Of a DNA stretch of 64,000 nucleotides, positions 9,535-18,667 are shown piece by piece. The stretch covers positions 181,037 to 245,036 of the forward strand of contig CATOSB010000003.1 of assembly GCA_951812305.1 (NCBI GenBank), in the 5' to 3' direction. Below the pieces are notes generated by a model. It saw only the letters and a list, made by a program, of their open reading frames with translations, ran no database searches and was not told the DNA's origin. The stretch's first letter is position 1. Each line of letters starts with the position of its first letter. The stretch is from an uncultured Paracoccaceae bacterium (lineage in GTDB: Bacteria; Pseudomonadota; Alphaproteobacteria; Rhodobacterales; Rhodobacteraceae). The translations under genes were made by a program, and so were the position numbers.

Positions 9535-10383
9535 CTAAGCGGCGCATTCCAACATCATCGTTCCAGCGCCAGTGTTCGAAATCGGGATGTGGTAGTGGGA
9601 GTGAACAGGTGTAACCTGATCTCCCAAAGCGCCGCGCATCATCATCCACATCAGGAATTCTGTACCTTGCGCACCAGCTTTCTCGACCAGTTCCATACGC
9701 GAAATTTTTGTAAGCGCCTCAGGGTCGGTTACGATTTTGTCCATGCACATTTCATCAAAGGATTTGTTGATAAACCCGGCGCGTTCGCCATCAAGCTGAT
9801 GGCTCAGGCCGCCGGTTCCAAGCACGACGATCTTGACGTCGTCAGGATAAGACAAAAGTGCCCTGCGCAGCGCCTTTCCGAAGTCCAAAGCCCGTTTTAA
9901 CGTCGGGATCGGGTGCTGCACGGTATTCGCGCTGATCGGCACAGTTCGGGGCATGTCGGGGTTATTTGGTGCGCCGGGCCAGAACAGCTGCATCGGGACG
10001 ACAAATCCGTGATCAACGGCAAGTTCCTGACAGGATGTAATGTCGAACTCCTGTTCCACCATGCTTTCAATGATGTGCCAGCTTAGTTCGGGATCGCCGG
10101 GAAAGGGCGGCAATTGGGGAATGCCCCAACCTTCATCTTCGTTCTTGTATTCATGCGCCGCGCCGATGGCGAATGTCGGCATTTTGTCGAGGAAAAAGCC
10201 GAGCCCGTGATCGTTGTAGATGTTGATTGCCACATCGGGTTTGTGATCGCCCAACCATTCGCGGATTGGCGGATAACCTGAAAAGAAAGGTTTCCAATAT
10301 AAATCCTCATAGAGCTCCTTAGCAATTGCGTTTCCGACAGCTGGAATGTGCGAGCTTGTCAGCCCACCAAGGATGGCTGCCAT
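9535..10383 (-). CDS. ligB: Protocatechuate 4,5-dioxygenase (or related extradiol dioxygenase) beta subunit
   Basis: 282 aa member of the class III extradiol dioxygenases, which cleave a catechol ring next to the hydroxyls using Fe(II). Probable iron ligands are His12 (TSSHIPAV) and His59 (NIYNDHG), with a later Glu in AQGTEFLMW; GTGGLSHQLDG carries the catalytic His known from LigAB. It lies directly downstream of the alpha subunit (1-base gap). The exact substrate, protocatechuate, gallate or another, cannot be decided from sequence alone, and no other meta-cleavage genes are nearby. Confidence 0.88.
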   Translation of the reverse strand: MAAILGGLTSSHIPAVGNAIAKELYEDLYWKPFFSGYPPIREWLGDHKPDVAINIYNDHGLGFFLDKMPTFAIGAAHEYKNEDEGWGIPQLPPFPGDPELSWHIIESMVEQEFDITSCQELAVDHGFVVPMQLFWPGAPNNPDMPRTVPISANTVQHPIPTLKRALDFGKALRRALLSYPDDVKIVVLGTGGLSHQLDGERAGFINKSFDEMCMDKIVTDPEALTKISRMELVEKAGAQGTEFLMWMMMRGALGDQVTPVHSHYHIPISNTGAGTMMLECAA

Positions 10384-10384
10384 G

Positions 10385-10747
10385 TTAAACCCTCCCTGCG
10401 TCGACGAGTTTTTGCTTGAATGCGTCTTTGGTCATACCCGTCTGTTGGGCGCCGACATCCTGCACATCGAGTTGGAAGATTCCCGCAAATTTGGCGAGAT
10501 AGTAGATGTTGCCACCAGCCTCAATCATCGCCAGGACGTTCTTGTCGCGACAAGCCTGTTTCTGTTGCTCGTTGAGGCCGAATTTCTCCATATAGCCCTC
10601 GGGATCAGCCTTGAACGCCTCCCGAGCCTCGGCGCCATTAAAGGAATAGCACATCTTGTTCAGTGCATAGCCTTTCATTGCCTGCGTGCCGTCGAAGATC
10701 GTTGTGCCTTCAATATGCGTGTGGTGATCAAAGTTACGTTCACACAT
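10385..10747 (-). CDS. ligA: Protocatechuate 4,5-dioxygenase alpha subunit
   Basis: 120 aa helical subunit (LigA family: KGYALNKMCYSFN, then FGLNEQQKQA and GGNIYYLAKFAGI) that caps the active site of the beta subunit. It is translated just upstream of ligB as a two-gene operon. The 220-bp interval upstream separates it from the divergent acyltransferase gene and must hold both promoters; no box is clear enough to name. Confidence 0.88.
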   Translation of the reverse strand: MCERNFDHHTHIEGTTIFDGTQAMKGYALNKMCYSFNGAEAREAFKADPEGYMEKFGLNEQQKQACRDKNVLAMIEAGGNIYYLAKFAGIFQLDVQDVGAQQTGMTKDAFKQKLVDAGRV

Positions 10748-10968
10748 TTCGGCATTTACCTCCCAAGCATTGCAGACATGGCCTCAAGCGCAAAAATAGG
10801 CGCGGGCGCGGTAACAGTCTTTGACTTGAATCAAGGGGTCGGACAGGTGGCGCAAGAAGGTCGCACCAGGGGCACGATATAAAGCGATTCCTTGATAACT
10901 AAGAGAATTCACGTTAGCTGAACCGAAAGAGCCGACAAAAGATCGGCCAATTTGGCAGGATTGAGACA

Positions 10969-11462
10969 GTGACCGCCACTATGACCGGTGGGAAAACCGC
11001 CGCATCAGGGCCCACGCCCGAGCACATTTCTACTTTGGGATGGCCGCCTTTTGTCCGACGCACCGACAGTTTCCAGCAGAGGGTTTGGCGCGGCTTTTTT
11101 TTCCGGCGATTAACAACGATTGTGTGCGACTGTTCAAAAATGATGACGGCCACGTCTGCGCCGCGCTGATCTGGGCGCGACTTTCCGATGATGTGAGCGA
11201 GCGGATGCTGTTTGAGCGCGAGCCACCGGATGCGACCGAGTGGACGAGCGGAACTAATCTGTGGTTTCTGGATGTCCTTGCGCCGTTCAATCACGGTACG
11301 ATGATAGCCCGCCATATCGCGCGCAACCCGCCGGAAGGACCGTTTTATTTTGCCAGACTTGGCCGTGGCGGTCTGGTGCGCAAAGTTGTGCGCGGTGATG
11401 GGTCGCGTCGCGATGGTAGGGTCCGGGCTTTTTTCGTTGAGCACGACAAAGGTACCGGCTAA
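10969..11462 (+). pseudogene. RTX toxin-activating lysine acyltransferase (HlyC family), apparently frameshifted
   Basis: From a GTG at 10969 (AGGA 8 bases upstream) the frame gives an N-terminus ending PTPEHISTLG. The HlyC-like core continues one frame over from 11040: MAAFCPTHRQF, CAALIWARLSDDVSERM, EWTSGTNLWFLDVLAPF. The two frames meet at a GGG run at 11037-11039, and neither frame alone makes a complete protein. HlyC enzymes acylate lysines of RTX proteins using acyl-ACP. The stop overlaps the ATG of the next gene by one base. A sequencing error in the run cannot be excluded. Confidence 0.7.
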
Positions 11463-12418
11463 TGGGATTTCCACTTCCTGATATCGGGTCAGTTACCGAA
11501 GATTCCGGCGTAGTCGGCGGATTCCTATCCACCAGCGGCGATGCCGATTTTGGTCCGTGGTTCAATACTGATGATTGGGTCGCCGAGACGATCTCGGGGC
11601 TCTATGGTTCGTCCCTAACCATCGGCAGTGACGGCACATGGACATATACCGCCAACAACGCGAATGCATCGATTCAGGCGCTCGATACTGGCGAAACGCT
11701 TACCGAGGTGTTTACCGTCACGGGCAACACCATGTTCGGTCAGCAAACCACCACAATCACGATCACGATCAATGGGGCGGATGAACCTCCCTGTTTCGTA
11801 GCGGGAACGCTGATCGAAACTGCAAACGGCCCGCGCCCTGTGGAAGAGCTGCGCCCCGGCGATGAGGTGTTGACACGGGATCGTGGGTTGCAGGCTCTGC
11901 GCTGGGTTGGCGGCAGGCGGATCGACCTTACTGAGGAATATGGCCGAAATTACCGCCCGGTACGGCTGCGCCGCGATGCGCTGGCACCGGGAGTGCCGGA
12001 TCGCGATATACTACTTTCGCCAATGCACCGGGTTTTGATCCGATCGCCGATGGTCGAACTTTTATGTGGTCAAACCGAAATTTTTTGCCCGGCGAAAAGC
12101 CTTGTAAACGGACAGACGATTACCTGGGAATCGATGCCTGACGTTGGCTATCATCACTTGCTGTTTGACCGGCATGAGGTCGTGGTGTCGTCGGGTTGCG
12201 AAAGTGAAAGTTTCTATCCCGGTGAAGTCGGTCTTGACGGGTTCGAAGAAGAATCCCGGCAAGAAGTGCTGGCTATATTCCCTGAGTTGCGGTCGTTCAC
12301 AGGAGCCTATGGCAATACAGTTCGCCCAGTCGCCAAACGACACGAGGCAAAAATGCTGGCCGAGACACTGATACCGACACAGAATTTCCTCGCCACATTG
12401 GAGCGCAAAGCCGCGTGA
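11462..12418 (+). CDS. Hint-domain protein with VCBS-like N-terminus
   Basis: 318 aa. The first ~110 residues resemble a VCBS/cadherin-like repeat (VTEDSGVVGGFLSTSGDAD, SDGTWTYTANN, TITINGADEP). From about 112 a Hedgehog/intein (Hint) domain follows: CFVAGTLIETANGPRPVEELRPGDEV, SPMHRVLI. Such proteins are common in Rhodobacterales, usually beside RTX or secreted proteins, and are thought to self-process at the Cys of CFVAGT. The one-base overlap with the HlyC-like gene suggests they act as a pair. No classical signal peptide. Confidence 0.85.
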   Translation: MGFPLPDIGSVTEDSGVVGGFLSTSGDADFGPWFNTDDWVAETISGLYGSSLTIGSDGTWTYTANNANASIQALDTGETLTEVFTVTGNTMFGQQTTTITITINGADEPPCFVAGTLIETANGPRPVEELRPGDEVLTRDRGLQALRWVGGRRIDLTEEYGRNYRPVRLRRDALAPGVPDRDILLSPMHRVLIRSPMVELLCGQTEIFCPAKSLVNGQTITWESMPDVGYHHLLFDRHEVVVSSGCESESFYPGEVGLDGFEEESRQEVLAIFPELRSFTGAYGNTVRPVAKRHEAKMLAETLIPTQNFLATLERKAA

Positions 12419-12461
12419 GCGCTTGCGTTTGCGCCCACGACCCCGCAAAACACCGCTCAGC

Positions 12462-12538
12462 GGCCCCTTAGCTCAACTGGATAGAGCAGCTGACTTCTAA
12501 TCAGCAGGTTGAGGGTTCGAGTCCTTCAGGGGTCGCCA
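12462..12538 (+). tRNA. tRNA-Arg (anticodon TCT)
   Basis: The cloverleaf reads directly. The acceptor stem GGCCCCT pairs with AGGGGTC, with a D-arm GCTCAACTGGATAGAGC. The anticodon stem GCTGA/TCAGC encloses loop CTTCTAA, giving anticodon TCT. The T-arm is GGTTCGAGTCC, and CCA is encoded. It decodes AGA. A decayed integrase-type recombinase begins immediately downstream in antisense, so the 3' half is a likely attachment site. Confidence 0.96.
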
Positions 12539-13761
12539 TTTCAGACTCGCTGTCGTAAAATGCGCCTAAGGCTTTGAAGGGTAAGGTGCTTTTTGCGGTT
12601 CGATAACCCTTATTTCGGACATAGGTCAAGCGGTCGGCAAACACCAGTTTTGGCACCGAACGCTTGTCTTCAAACCTATCAGACTGCCAAAGATTCCAAG
12701 GGTTTGCGAGAAAATCAATAGCGGTTCGATAAGCTTCGCGAAAGGGGATGCGAATTTTACCGCTTTCGGCCAGTTTTTCGGTAAGAAAGACCTTTTGCTC
12801 CTCGATTTCCTTCAGCCGCGCTTCGTACGCAGAGGCCAGCGTCGGAGTCTCCGTATCCACCAGCCGATCAATCAATTGCCTAAACTTCCGGTCCGTTTGG
12901 TCCAATTGCCTTGCGAGGATGCACGATCCTGATCCAACGCTTCTTCTTTCGCGGCCCACAGGTCGCGAAACATCTCAAGGGCTATGGAAAACAGATTGGC
13001 GGAAGGACGTAAATCCTGGAGAAGGTCTTCGAATTCACCTTCGATCACGTCGCGGCGAATGGATTTCCGATAGTCTGGACAGCCTTTGGTATCGCAAAGG
13101 TAATAGGGATATTTCTTGTTCCGACCCTTTGACCAGCAAGCCGTCAGGGGCTTTTCACAGGACCCACAGGTCACAAAGCCGCGCAATGCGAAATCCTCAT
13201 TCAGGTCTTTTCGGGATGGTGCTTTGGCCACGCCGTTCCGGCGCTCTTGCACAGTTTGAAATGTCGCAAAGTTGACTAAGGCTTCATGGCTTGCAGGGAT
13301 CAAACGTAACCCCCAGCGCTCCATGTAAATGTATCCGGCGTAGAGAGGATTGGTTAGAATACCGGTGACCTTCTGCTGGGTCACGTTGCCGTGGCGCGTT
13401 TTGGGGAAATCTGGATTTGCTTGCAGAAAACGTTTGATTTCGACCTGCCCGTCGAACCGTCCGGTGGCATAGCCCTCAATGGCTTCGGTGATGATTGATG
13501 CCAAGGTTCATCCCGTACCATCATCCGGCCAAGCCCTTTGTCCTTCGTAAACCGGTATCCGATTGGAGGATTGAAGCACCAGAACCCGGCTTGCATCCGC
13601 GCCGTCATTTTCTGAATGGTCTGGCGGCGCATCTGCTTGCGCTCAAGCTGGCCTTGCGCAGCGACGATTGTCTCGAAAAACTCACCTTCTGGCGTTTCGT
13701 CGAAATTGAAATTCAGACATTCTATCTTTGCTCCACGCGCACGGAACGCATCCCGCAGATC
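12501..13761 (-). pseudogene. Large serine recombinase, decayed (no catalytic N-terminus, two frameshifts)
   Basis: Three overlapping frames give successive parts of a resolvase/invertase-type large recombinase. The oldest part has LRDAFRARGAKIECLNF and GQLERKQ; the middle is the Recombinase domain (ILTNPLYAGYIY) with a zinc ribbon (CGSCEKPLTACWSKG, CDTKGC); the last is a coiled coil (LDQTDRKFRQLIDRLVD). Frame breaks lie near 13500 and 12920. The Ser-containing catalytic domain is missing: at about 13762 the sequence switches to an IS3 transposase tail. The last codons (MATPEGLEPSTC) run antisense through the 3' half of tRNA-Arg, showing the element used that tRNA as its site. Confidence 0.8.
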
Positions 13762-13851
13762 AACCCGAAACGCAAGCACACGAACAACAGCATGCTGTCG
13801 CCCGTTGACTTCGAAGACAAACAGCTCAAACTGAAAATGGCAGGTGTCTAG
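13762..13851 (+). pseudogene. IS3-family transposase, last ~29 codons only
   Basis: The plus strand reads NPKRKHTNNSMLSPVDFEDK and ends LKMAGV-stop. This is the stereotyped C-terminus of IS3-group OrfB proteins. Nothing upstream of 13762 fits the family, so it is a remnant whose arrival or deletion removed the N-terminus of the serine recombinase. Confidence 0.7.
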
Positions 13852-13934
13852 GAAACTAGGGGCACCTCAATCGTACACTAACGTTCGATCTGAATCGCTG
13901 ATGTGGGGCTAATCAGGGGAAAACCGGATCCGAA

Positions 13935-15002
13935 ATGCGAACTGGATACGTTAAAAGGCGCGAGGATGTACGGTTGCTTACGGGTCGCGGTCGGTTTGTG
14001 GCAGATTGTGTGACCGATGCCACTTTGCACGCCGGGTTTTTGCGGTCTGATTTCGCCAGCGCAAAATGTTTGTCCCTTGATGTTTCTGCGGCCCGGAACG
14101 TCACAGGCTTGGTGGCGGTATTTACTGCAGAAGATCTGGCCGCCGGTGGTATCGGACCGATGGTTCATGCCGATATGCCGCGCGAGGACGGCGGGGTGGC
14201 GGGCAGCTTCCCGCAACCGATCCTTTGCAGTGCCGAAATCCGCCATATGGGTGAGCCTGTCGCGATGGCAATTGCGCAATCATCTGATGCGATATCCGAC
14301 GCCATAGAGGCCATCGAGGTCGAAATGGACGAAACGCCGCCGATCGAAGGAGTCGCCTTTCACCGAAAATTCGGCAACCAGGAAGCAGCGCTGGAGTCAC
14401 TATCATCGGCAACACATCGACACCGGGTTTCCATGTCCGCGCCGCGCGCAACGGCGTTTTCTATCGAACCGCGTGGCGCGATTGCGACGCCCCAGGAAAA
14501 TGGTTGCCTGGCTTATCGCTGCAGTACGCAGAACCCATTCGCGTTGCGGGAACAGATCTGCAGGCAGATGGGATGGGAAACCGACCGACTGCGTGTTTTT
14601 GCTGAAGATGTCGGCGGGTCCTTTGGTCTGAAAAGCTTTATGACGCGCGAAGATGCGGCCCTTGTCTGGGCGGCTGACAAGCTTGGTCGTGAAATCGCCT
14701 GGCTTCCTTCGCGCTCCGAGGCGATGTTGTCGGACTCTCAAGGCCGCGGCATCACGGGGCATGTGGAGGTCGGACTTGATGCGGACCTAAAGATCATTTC
14801 CGTCACGGCAGATATTGATATTGATGCCGGGGCGTATCCAGATCGCCGTGCTTTCGGTTTTATGTGCAACATCAACGGGTTGACGGGGATGTATCACATT
14901 CCAAATGTCTCGGCGCATGTCACCGGCCAGCTTAGCCCGCGACTGCCACTTGTGCCGTTGCGTGGCAATGGGCGCGCAATTATGCGATTGGAGCTTGATT
15001 GA
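13935..15002 (+). pseudogene. Xanthine dehydrogenase family molybdopterin-binding subunit, C-terminally truncated
   Basis: 355 aa of a protein family usually near 750-800 aa (CoxL/XdhB large subunit). Recognisable parts are YVKRREDVRLLTGRGRFVAD at the N-terminus, EIRHMGEPVAMAIA, and the molybdopterin-binding EDVGGSFGLKSFMTREDAALVWAA. The frame ends at LVPLRGNGRAIMRLELD, where homologs continue through the second half of the cofactor site. It therefore lacks the C-terminal catalytic region and cannot be a complete enzyme. No medium or small subunit genes are adjacent. The breakpoint near 14990 shows no IS end. Confidence 0.8.
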
Positions 15003-15118
15003 TAAACACATGTTGCCGACCCAATTCAGGCCGTGTCGCGATGTTTATTGCTGTGTTTGCGAGATGACGCGCACCGCGCGAATCCATGCATCTGGAATGC
15101 CGGCTTCGTCGAGGCGTG

Positions 15119-16429
15119 CTAAAATTCCCTGTTTGCAGCTGCGTGCAGCAATCTGCGGCGAAGAGCAATTCCCAAGTCCAGAATCGGTCTGGGGGGAAGT
15201 CTGCGTGCTTGCGGTATGCTGAGCTGAGTGGAAAGTAAATCGCTTGCCTGATCTTCCATCAGATCCGCCAGAAGGCGGCCAGCCGCAGCGCCGCGGGTCA
15301 TTGGCGAAACGTCGTTTGTAAGGAGGGCAAAGAGGCCGGGTTCGAGTTCTCCGAAGACCGTTCCGTCATTCCAGGTGAACGCCATGATGCCTCCCCAGCT
15401 GTGCTGAAATGGCGTCCGGGCCAACCTCGACCACCGGGAAGTCATTGCCTTGCGGTGCAATTTTGCGATTTCCGCAACGCCGCGTGCATTTGTTGGCGCA
15501 CCGGGTACGTGCTTGAAGACATTTCGCACGAAAAGGCGCTTGTCTTTCGTCAAACGGATCGTCGCGCCGTATTCCGAACCGCCAAGCAGCCCGAATGGTT
15601 GCGCCGTGCCAAATTGGTCAAGTTCTTCGTCGTTCAAAGGGGCTGTAAGGCTTGCATAGGTGGCCATCGGCACATACCGGCCAGATGCGACTCCGAATTC
15701 TTTCAAAAAGACACCAGCGGCCAACACCAGCCTGTCGGCCACAACCGTGCCGCTCTCGGTTTGGACTGTGAAGCACCCATTCGCTCGCACCACGCCAGTG
15801 ACAGGGCAATCTTCATAAACCTGGACATTCGCCGGAAGATTTCGTGCCAACCCGCGAAGGAGCGATGCCGGATTCACCAGCGCGCTTCCTGACGCACGAA
15901 GGCCGCGCTTGTAGAAATTTGTTCCGATGCGGGAATGCAACTCGTCGCCGGTTAGCCAGCAATACTCGTGGCCGAGCTGATTCAATGTATCGGCTATTTC
16001 ATCGATGTGTTTTTCACCGTCCGGACCCGCAGAACCATAGAAACGGCCAAATTCGTCCCAATCGCAGTCGATCTGGAATTCGCGCACCATGCGGCGCAGG
16101 TCGTTCAGACCGCTTTCCCAGAGCTTAAGATTTCGCCGCAATATTTCGATTTTCTTGGGAGGCCCGTGGCTATGAACGTTGAGCATGAAGCCCGCATTTC
16201 GGCCCGACGCACCAAATCCAATGCGCTCGGCATCAATCAGGGCCAGGCTATCGTTGGGCCTTAATTTTCCAAGTTGATGCGCAACGGAAACACCGCAAAT
16301 TCCGGCCCCGATGATCGCGGTCTCAACACGAACTGTGCCATTGACCTGTTGAGGCTCAGGCGCAGGTTCCAGGATTTCCCACCAACCATTGCTGTCGGTA
16401 TGCTTTGGGATGATCCGTGGACGTATCAA
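15119..16429 (-). CDS. FAD-dependent oxidoreductase (DAO/OrdL-like)
   Basis: 436 aa. The Rossmann FAD motif IIGAGICGVSVAHQLG lies at about res. 38-55. GASGRNAGFML follows, as in glycine/sarcosine and gamma-glutamylputrescine oxidases, with GGIMAFTWNDGTVFGELEPGLFAL near the C-terminus. It probably oxidises an amino compound to aldehyde or imine with reduction of FAD; the substrate is unknown. It lies 3 bp downstream of a 2-hydroxyacid dehydrogenase gene, a likely two-gene operon. The last ~25 residues are Arg-rich and look unlike the family, so the 3' end may have been altered. Confidence 0.8.
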   Translation of the reverse strand: MIRPRIIPKHTDSNGWWEILEPAPEPQQVNGTVRVETAIIGAGICGVSVAHQLGKLRPNDSLALIDAERIGFGASGRNAGFMLNVHSHGPPKKIEILRRNLKLWESGLNDLRRMVREFQIDCDWDEFGRFYGSAGPDGEKHIDEIADTLNQLGHEYCWLTGDELHSRIGTNFYKRGLRASGSALVNPASLLRGLARNLPANVQVYEDCPVTGVVRANGCFTVQTESGTVVADRLVLAAGVFLKEFGVASGRYVPMATYASLTAPLNDEELDQFGTAQPFGLLGGSEYGATIRLTKDKRLFVRNVFKHVPGAPTNARGVAEIAKLHRKAMTSRWSRLARTPFQHSWGGIMAFTWNDGTVFGELEPGLFALLTNDVSPMTRGAAAGRLLADLMEDQASDLLSTQLSIPQARRLPPRPILDLGIALRRRLLHAAANREF

Positions 16430-16432
16430 GGC

Positions 16433-17362
16433 CTAGTAGCCCCGTTTCAGATCCACGATGGGCGAAGGCGTTCCGCCGTCGACACATATGCGAATCTGCT
16501 GGGCAATGAACTCTGCCGCCGATTGTTCGTTCGTGGGTGCAGCCGCGTGGGGCGTCACATAGACATTCGGGTGCGTCCAATAGGGATCATCCTGTGGCAA
16601 CGGTTCCTCACGGAAGACATCCAGCGCCGCGGCCTCGATTTGCCCGGTGTCCAGCGCGGCCAGCAGATCATGATCGACAATTGTAGAGCCGCGGGAGCAG
16701 TTAATCAAAAAGCTGCCCTCGGGCATTTGATTGAATACGCGGGCATTCAAAATATCTGTCGTAGCGGGCGTAAGTGGAAGCAAATTGACCAAAATGTTGG
16801 CCTCGCTGACGACGGTCCCGAACGTGGCCTCGCCCGAAAGGCATCGCACGCCATCAATGGTCTTCTGACTGCGCGCCCAACCGGTGACAGGGAATTCAAG
16901 ATCTCGCAGGCGTTCGCAGGCGTCCAGCCCGGTTTGGCCGAGGCCAAGCACCGACACCCGGCGTTCTGCGTTACTGGGATAGCGGTGGCGAAGCCATTGT
17001 TTGGCAGTCTGCTGATGGCCGTATCTGGCGTAGAATCGATGGAAGTGGAGCACCCAGTGAATGATGTGGCAGGACATGTCTTGCACCAACAATCTGTCTT
17101 GCAGACGGACAATCGGCACATGTTCGGGCCAATCCGGGTCCAATGTGATGTGTGTCACACCGGCACCAATGGAGAAGATGTATTTCAAGTTCGTGAAGGC
17201 CTTTAACAGACCACTCGGAGGCGCCCAAACCACGGCAAACTCGACGTCGTCTGGATTTCCAATAGACTCTTCAAATCGCAGATCTGCATCATTCAACTGC
17301 GCGGCAATACTTGTCTGCCACAGATCCCGCGTTGCCTGATCCCAATGGAAAAAGATCGCCAT
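16433..17362 (-). CDS. ghrA: D-2-hydroxyacid dehydrogenase, glyoxylate/hydroxypyruvate reductase A type
   Basis: 309 aa from ATG 17362 (MAIFFHWDQ); an upstream ATG at 17383 would add 7 residues. NAD(P) motif VLGLGQTGLDACERL with FPVTGWARS, the substrate-binding GAGVTH region, catalytic Arg in NCSRGSTI, and PYWTHPNVYVTPHAAA carrying the catalytic His. It reduces glyoxylate or hydroxypyruvate in GhrA enzymes; its job beside an amine-type oxidase could be disposal of the 2-oxo product, which is inference. Confidence 0.85.
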   Translation of the reverse strand: MAIFFHWDQATRDLWQTSIAAQLNDADLRFEESIGNPDDVEFAVVWAPPSGLLKAFTNLKYIFSIGAGVTHITLDPDWPEHVPIVRLQDRLLVQDMSCHIIHWVLHFHRFYARYGHQQTAKQWLRHRYPSNAERRVSVLGLGQTGLDACERLRDLEFPVTGWARSQKTIDGVRCLSGEATFGTVVSEANILVNLLPLTPATTDILNARVFNQMPEGSFLINCSRGSTIVDHDLLAALDTGQIEAAALDVFREEPLPQDDPYWTHPNVYVTPHAAAPTNEQSAAEFIAQQIRICVDGGTPSPIVDLKRGY

Positions 17363-17441
17363 TAGCTCAATTTCCTGTCGCAAAAGAATTCGGGCCCACC
17401 CGTTACAGGCGGACCCAGGGAGGTATTACATTGCTGCTGCT

Positions 17442-17485
17442 TTAGAGCATCGCTCGATAAATCTGAATCAATTGCGATGCTCTAA
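17442..17485. repeat. Long hairpin: 12-bp perfect inverted repeat
   Basis: TTAGAGCATCGC and GCGATGCTCTAA are separated by 20 bases. The arms are perfect. It lies just upstream of the ghrA-type gene (its leader side) and two bases before the IS630 left end. It resembles short intergenic hairpin repeats scattered in alphaproteobacterial genomes (recollection only). It could act as an RNA hairpin or a bidirectional terminator. Confidence 0.6.
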
Positions 17486-17487
17486 TA

Positions 17488-18652
17488 CCAAGGGTTATTC
17501 AATCTGACCGACTTTCGCCCAGTTGCGGCTTGCGATGGATGTGATGGTTTGCGGTCTTGCGATGAGGTTGTTCCAGGCCTCGCACCCCGCGTCGAGAATC
17601 GCGTCATATGTGTCGAACGTCCGGTTTGCGAGCCATGTCTGGCGGAGATATTGCCAAATGTTTTCGGTTGGATTCAGCTCTGGTGATTTGGGCGGCAGAA
17701 ACATGAGCGACAGGTTTTGCGGGATTTCCAGAGCGGATGTCGTGTGCCAGCCGGCTTGGTCCATGAGGATGACGGCGTGGGCGCCATCGGAGACAATTTT
17801 GCTGATTTCTTCCAGGTGGCGCTGCATCGCATAGGTGTCGGCTGCTGGCATCATGATCGCCGCGCCGGTGCCGCGTTCGGGGCAGATGGCGCCAAAAAGA
17901 TACGCATTTTGGTAACGCTGATCGGCGGGCTGGCGGGGCCGTGTGCCCTTGCGTGCCCACTGGCGGACGCGGGTGTTCTTCTGACCGAGACGCATCTCGT
18001 CCTGGAACCAGATTTCGACGGGTTTGTCCGGCGGCACCCCCTGAAGCGTCTCCTTCAGATTGTCGCCGAAGTTTTTTTGAAATCCTCAATGACCTGCACG
18101 TCCTGCCCCGGGTGCTGAGGGCGTGCGCTGATGTGGGAAAAGCCCAGATTGTGCAGAATCTGCCCCACATGGCGCTCGTGATAGTCGACGCCAAAACGCG
18201 CCTTGATCACATTCTTCAAATCGACCCGCCGCCAGCGGACGACACCGTCCTTTTCAGGATCAGGACCGGTCTCGACAAGAGCCGCCAGTTCATCCAGTTG
18301 CGCATTGTCAAGGCGGGATCGCGAGCCTCCTCGCTGCCGATCCAGCAGCCCCGCTGGACCATCAGCGTTGAAACGGAGCACCCAGTCCCTGAGCGTTTGC
18401 CGGTCCATCCCGCCAATGCGGGCCGCAGCCCCACGCGACATGCCATCGGCGATAGCGGCAAGCGACAAAAGCCGTCGGCTCTGCCGGGCATCAGAACTCT
18501 CTGCGGCAAGCTTGCGCAGATCATTGGCGGTAAAATCGGCTCGCATCGGTATCCTGGCTGGCATCGGTGGTCTCCTTTGCCAATCTTGAATCACCTCAGC
18601 ACCTCAGGCGGTACCCAAAATCCATAGCTGAGTCATTTTGAAGCACCCTTGG
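17488..18652 (-). mobile_element. IS630-family element
   Basis: 1165 bp. Ends match over about 20 bp (CCAAGGGT...TTCAA..TGA), and each end is flanked by TA (17486-17487 and 18653-18654), the mariner/IS630 target. It lies between the ghrA-type gene and proX, in the intergenic space next to the long hairpin. It carries one transposase in two frames. Confidence 0.93.
17495..18594 (-). CDS. IS630-family transposase, two frames joined by a -1 shift
   Basis: Frame one (18055-18594) has the HTH domains: AARIGGMDRQTLRDWVLRF, then YHERHVGQILHNLGFS. Frame two (17495 to about 18070) holds the DDE/DDD core: IWFQDEMRLGQKN, ILMDQAGWHTT, and LPPKSPELNPTENIWQYLR. The frames meet at a run of seven A (minus strand, 18078-18072). 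Sliding back one base there reads KKNFGDNLKETLQ straight into the core. IS630 elements often use such a shift; it could equally be a mutation. Confidence 0.88.
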
Positions 18653-18667
18653 TATAATTCTTTGTAA

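Noticed and set aside
15003..15118. Minus-strand peptide LARLDEAGIPDAWIRAVRVI as a gene end
   Set aside because: Only ~25 gene-like residues with no start and no family match; too short to support.
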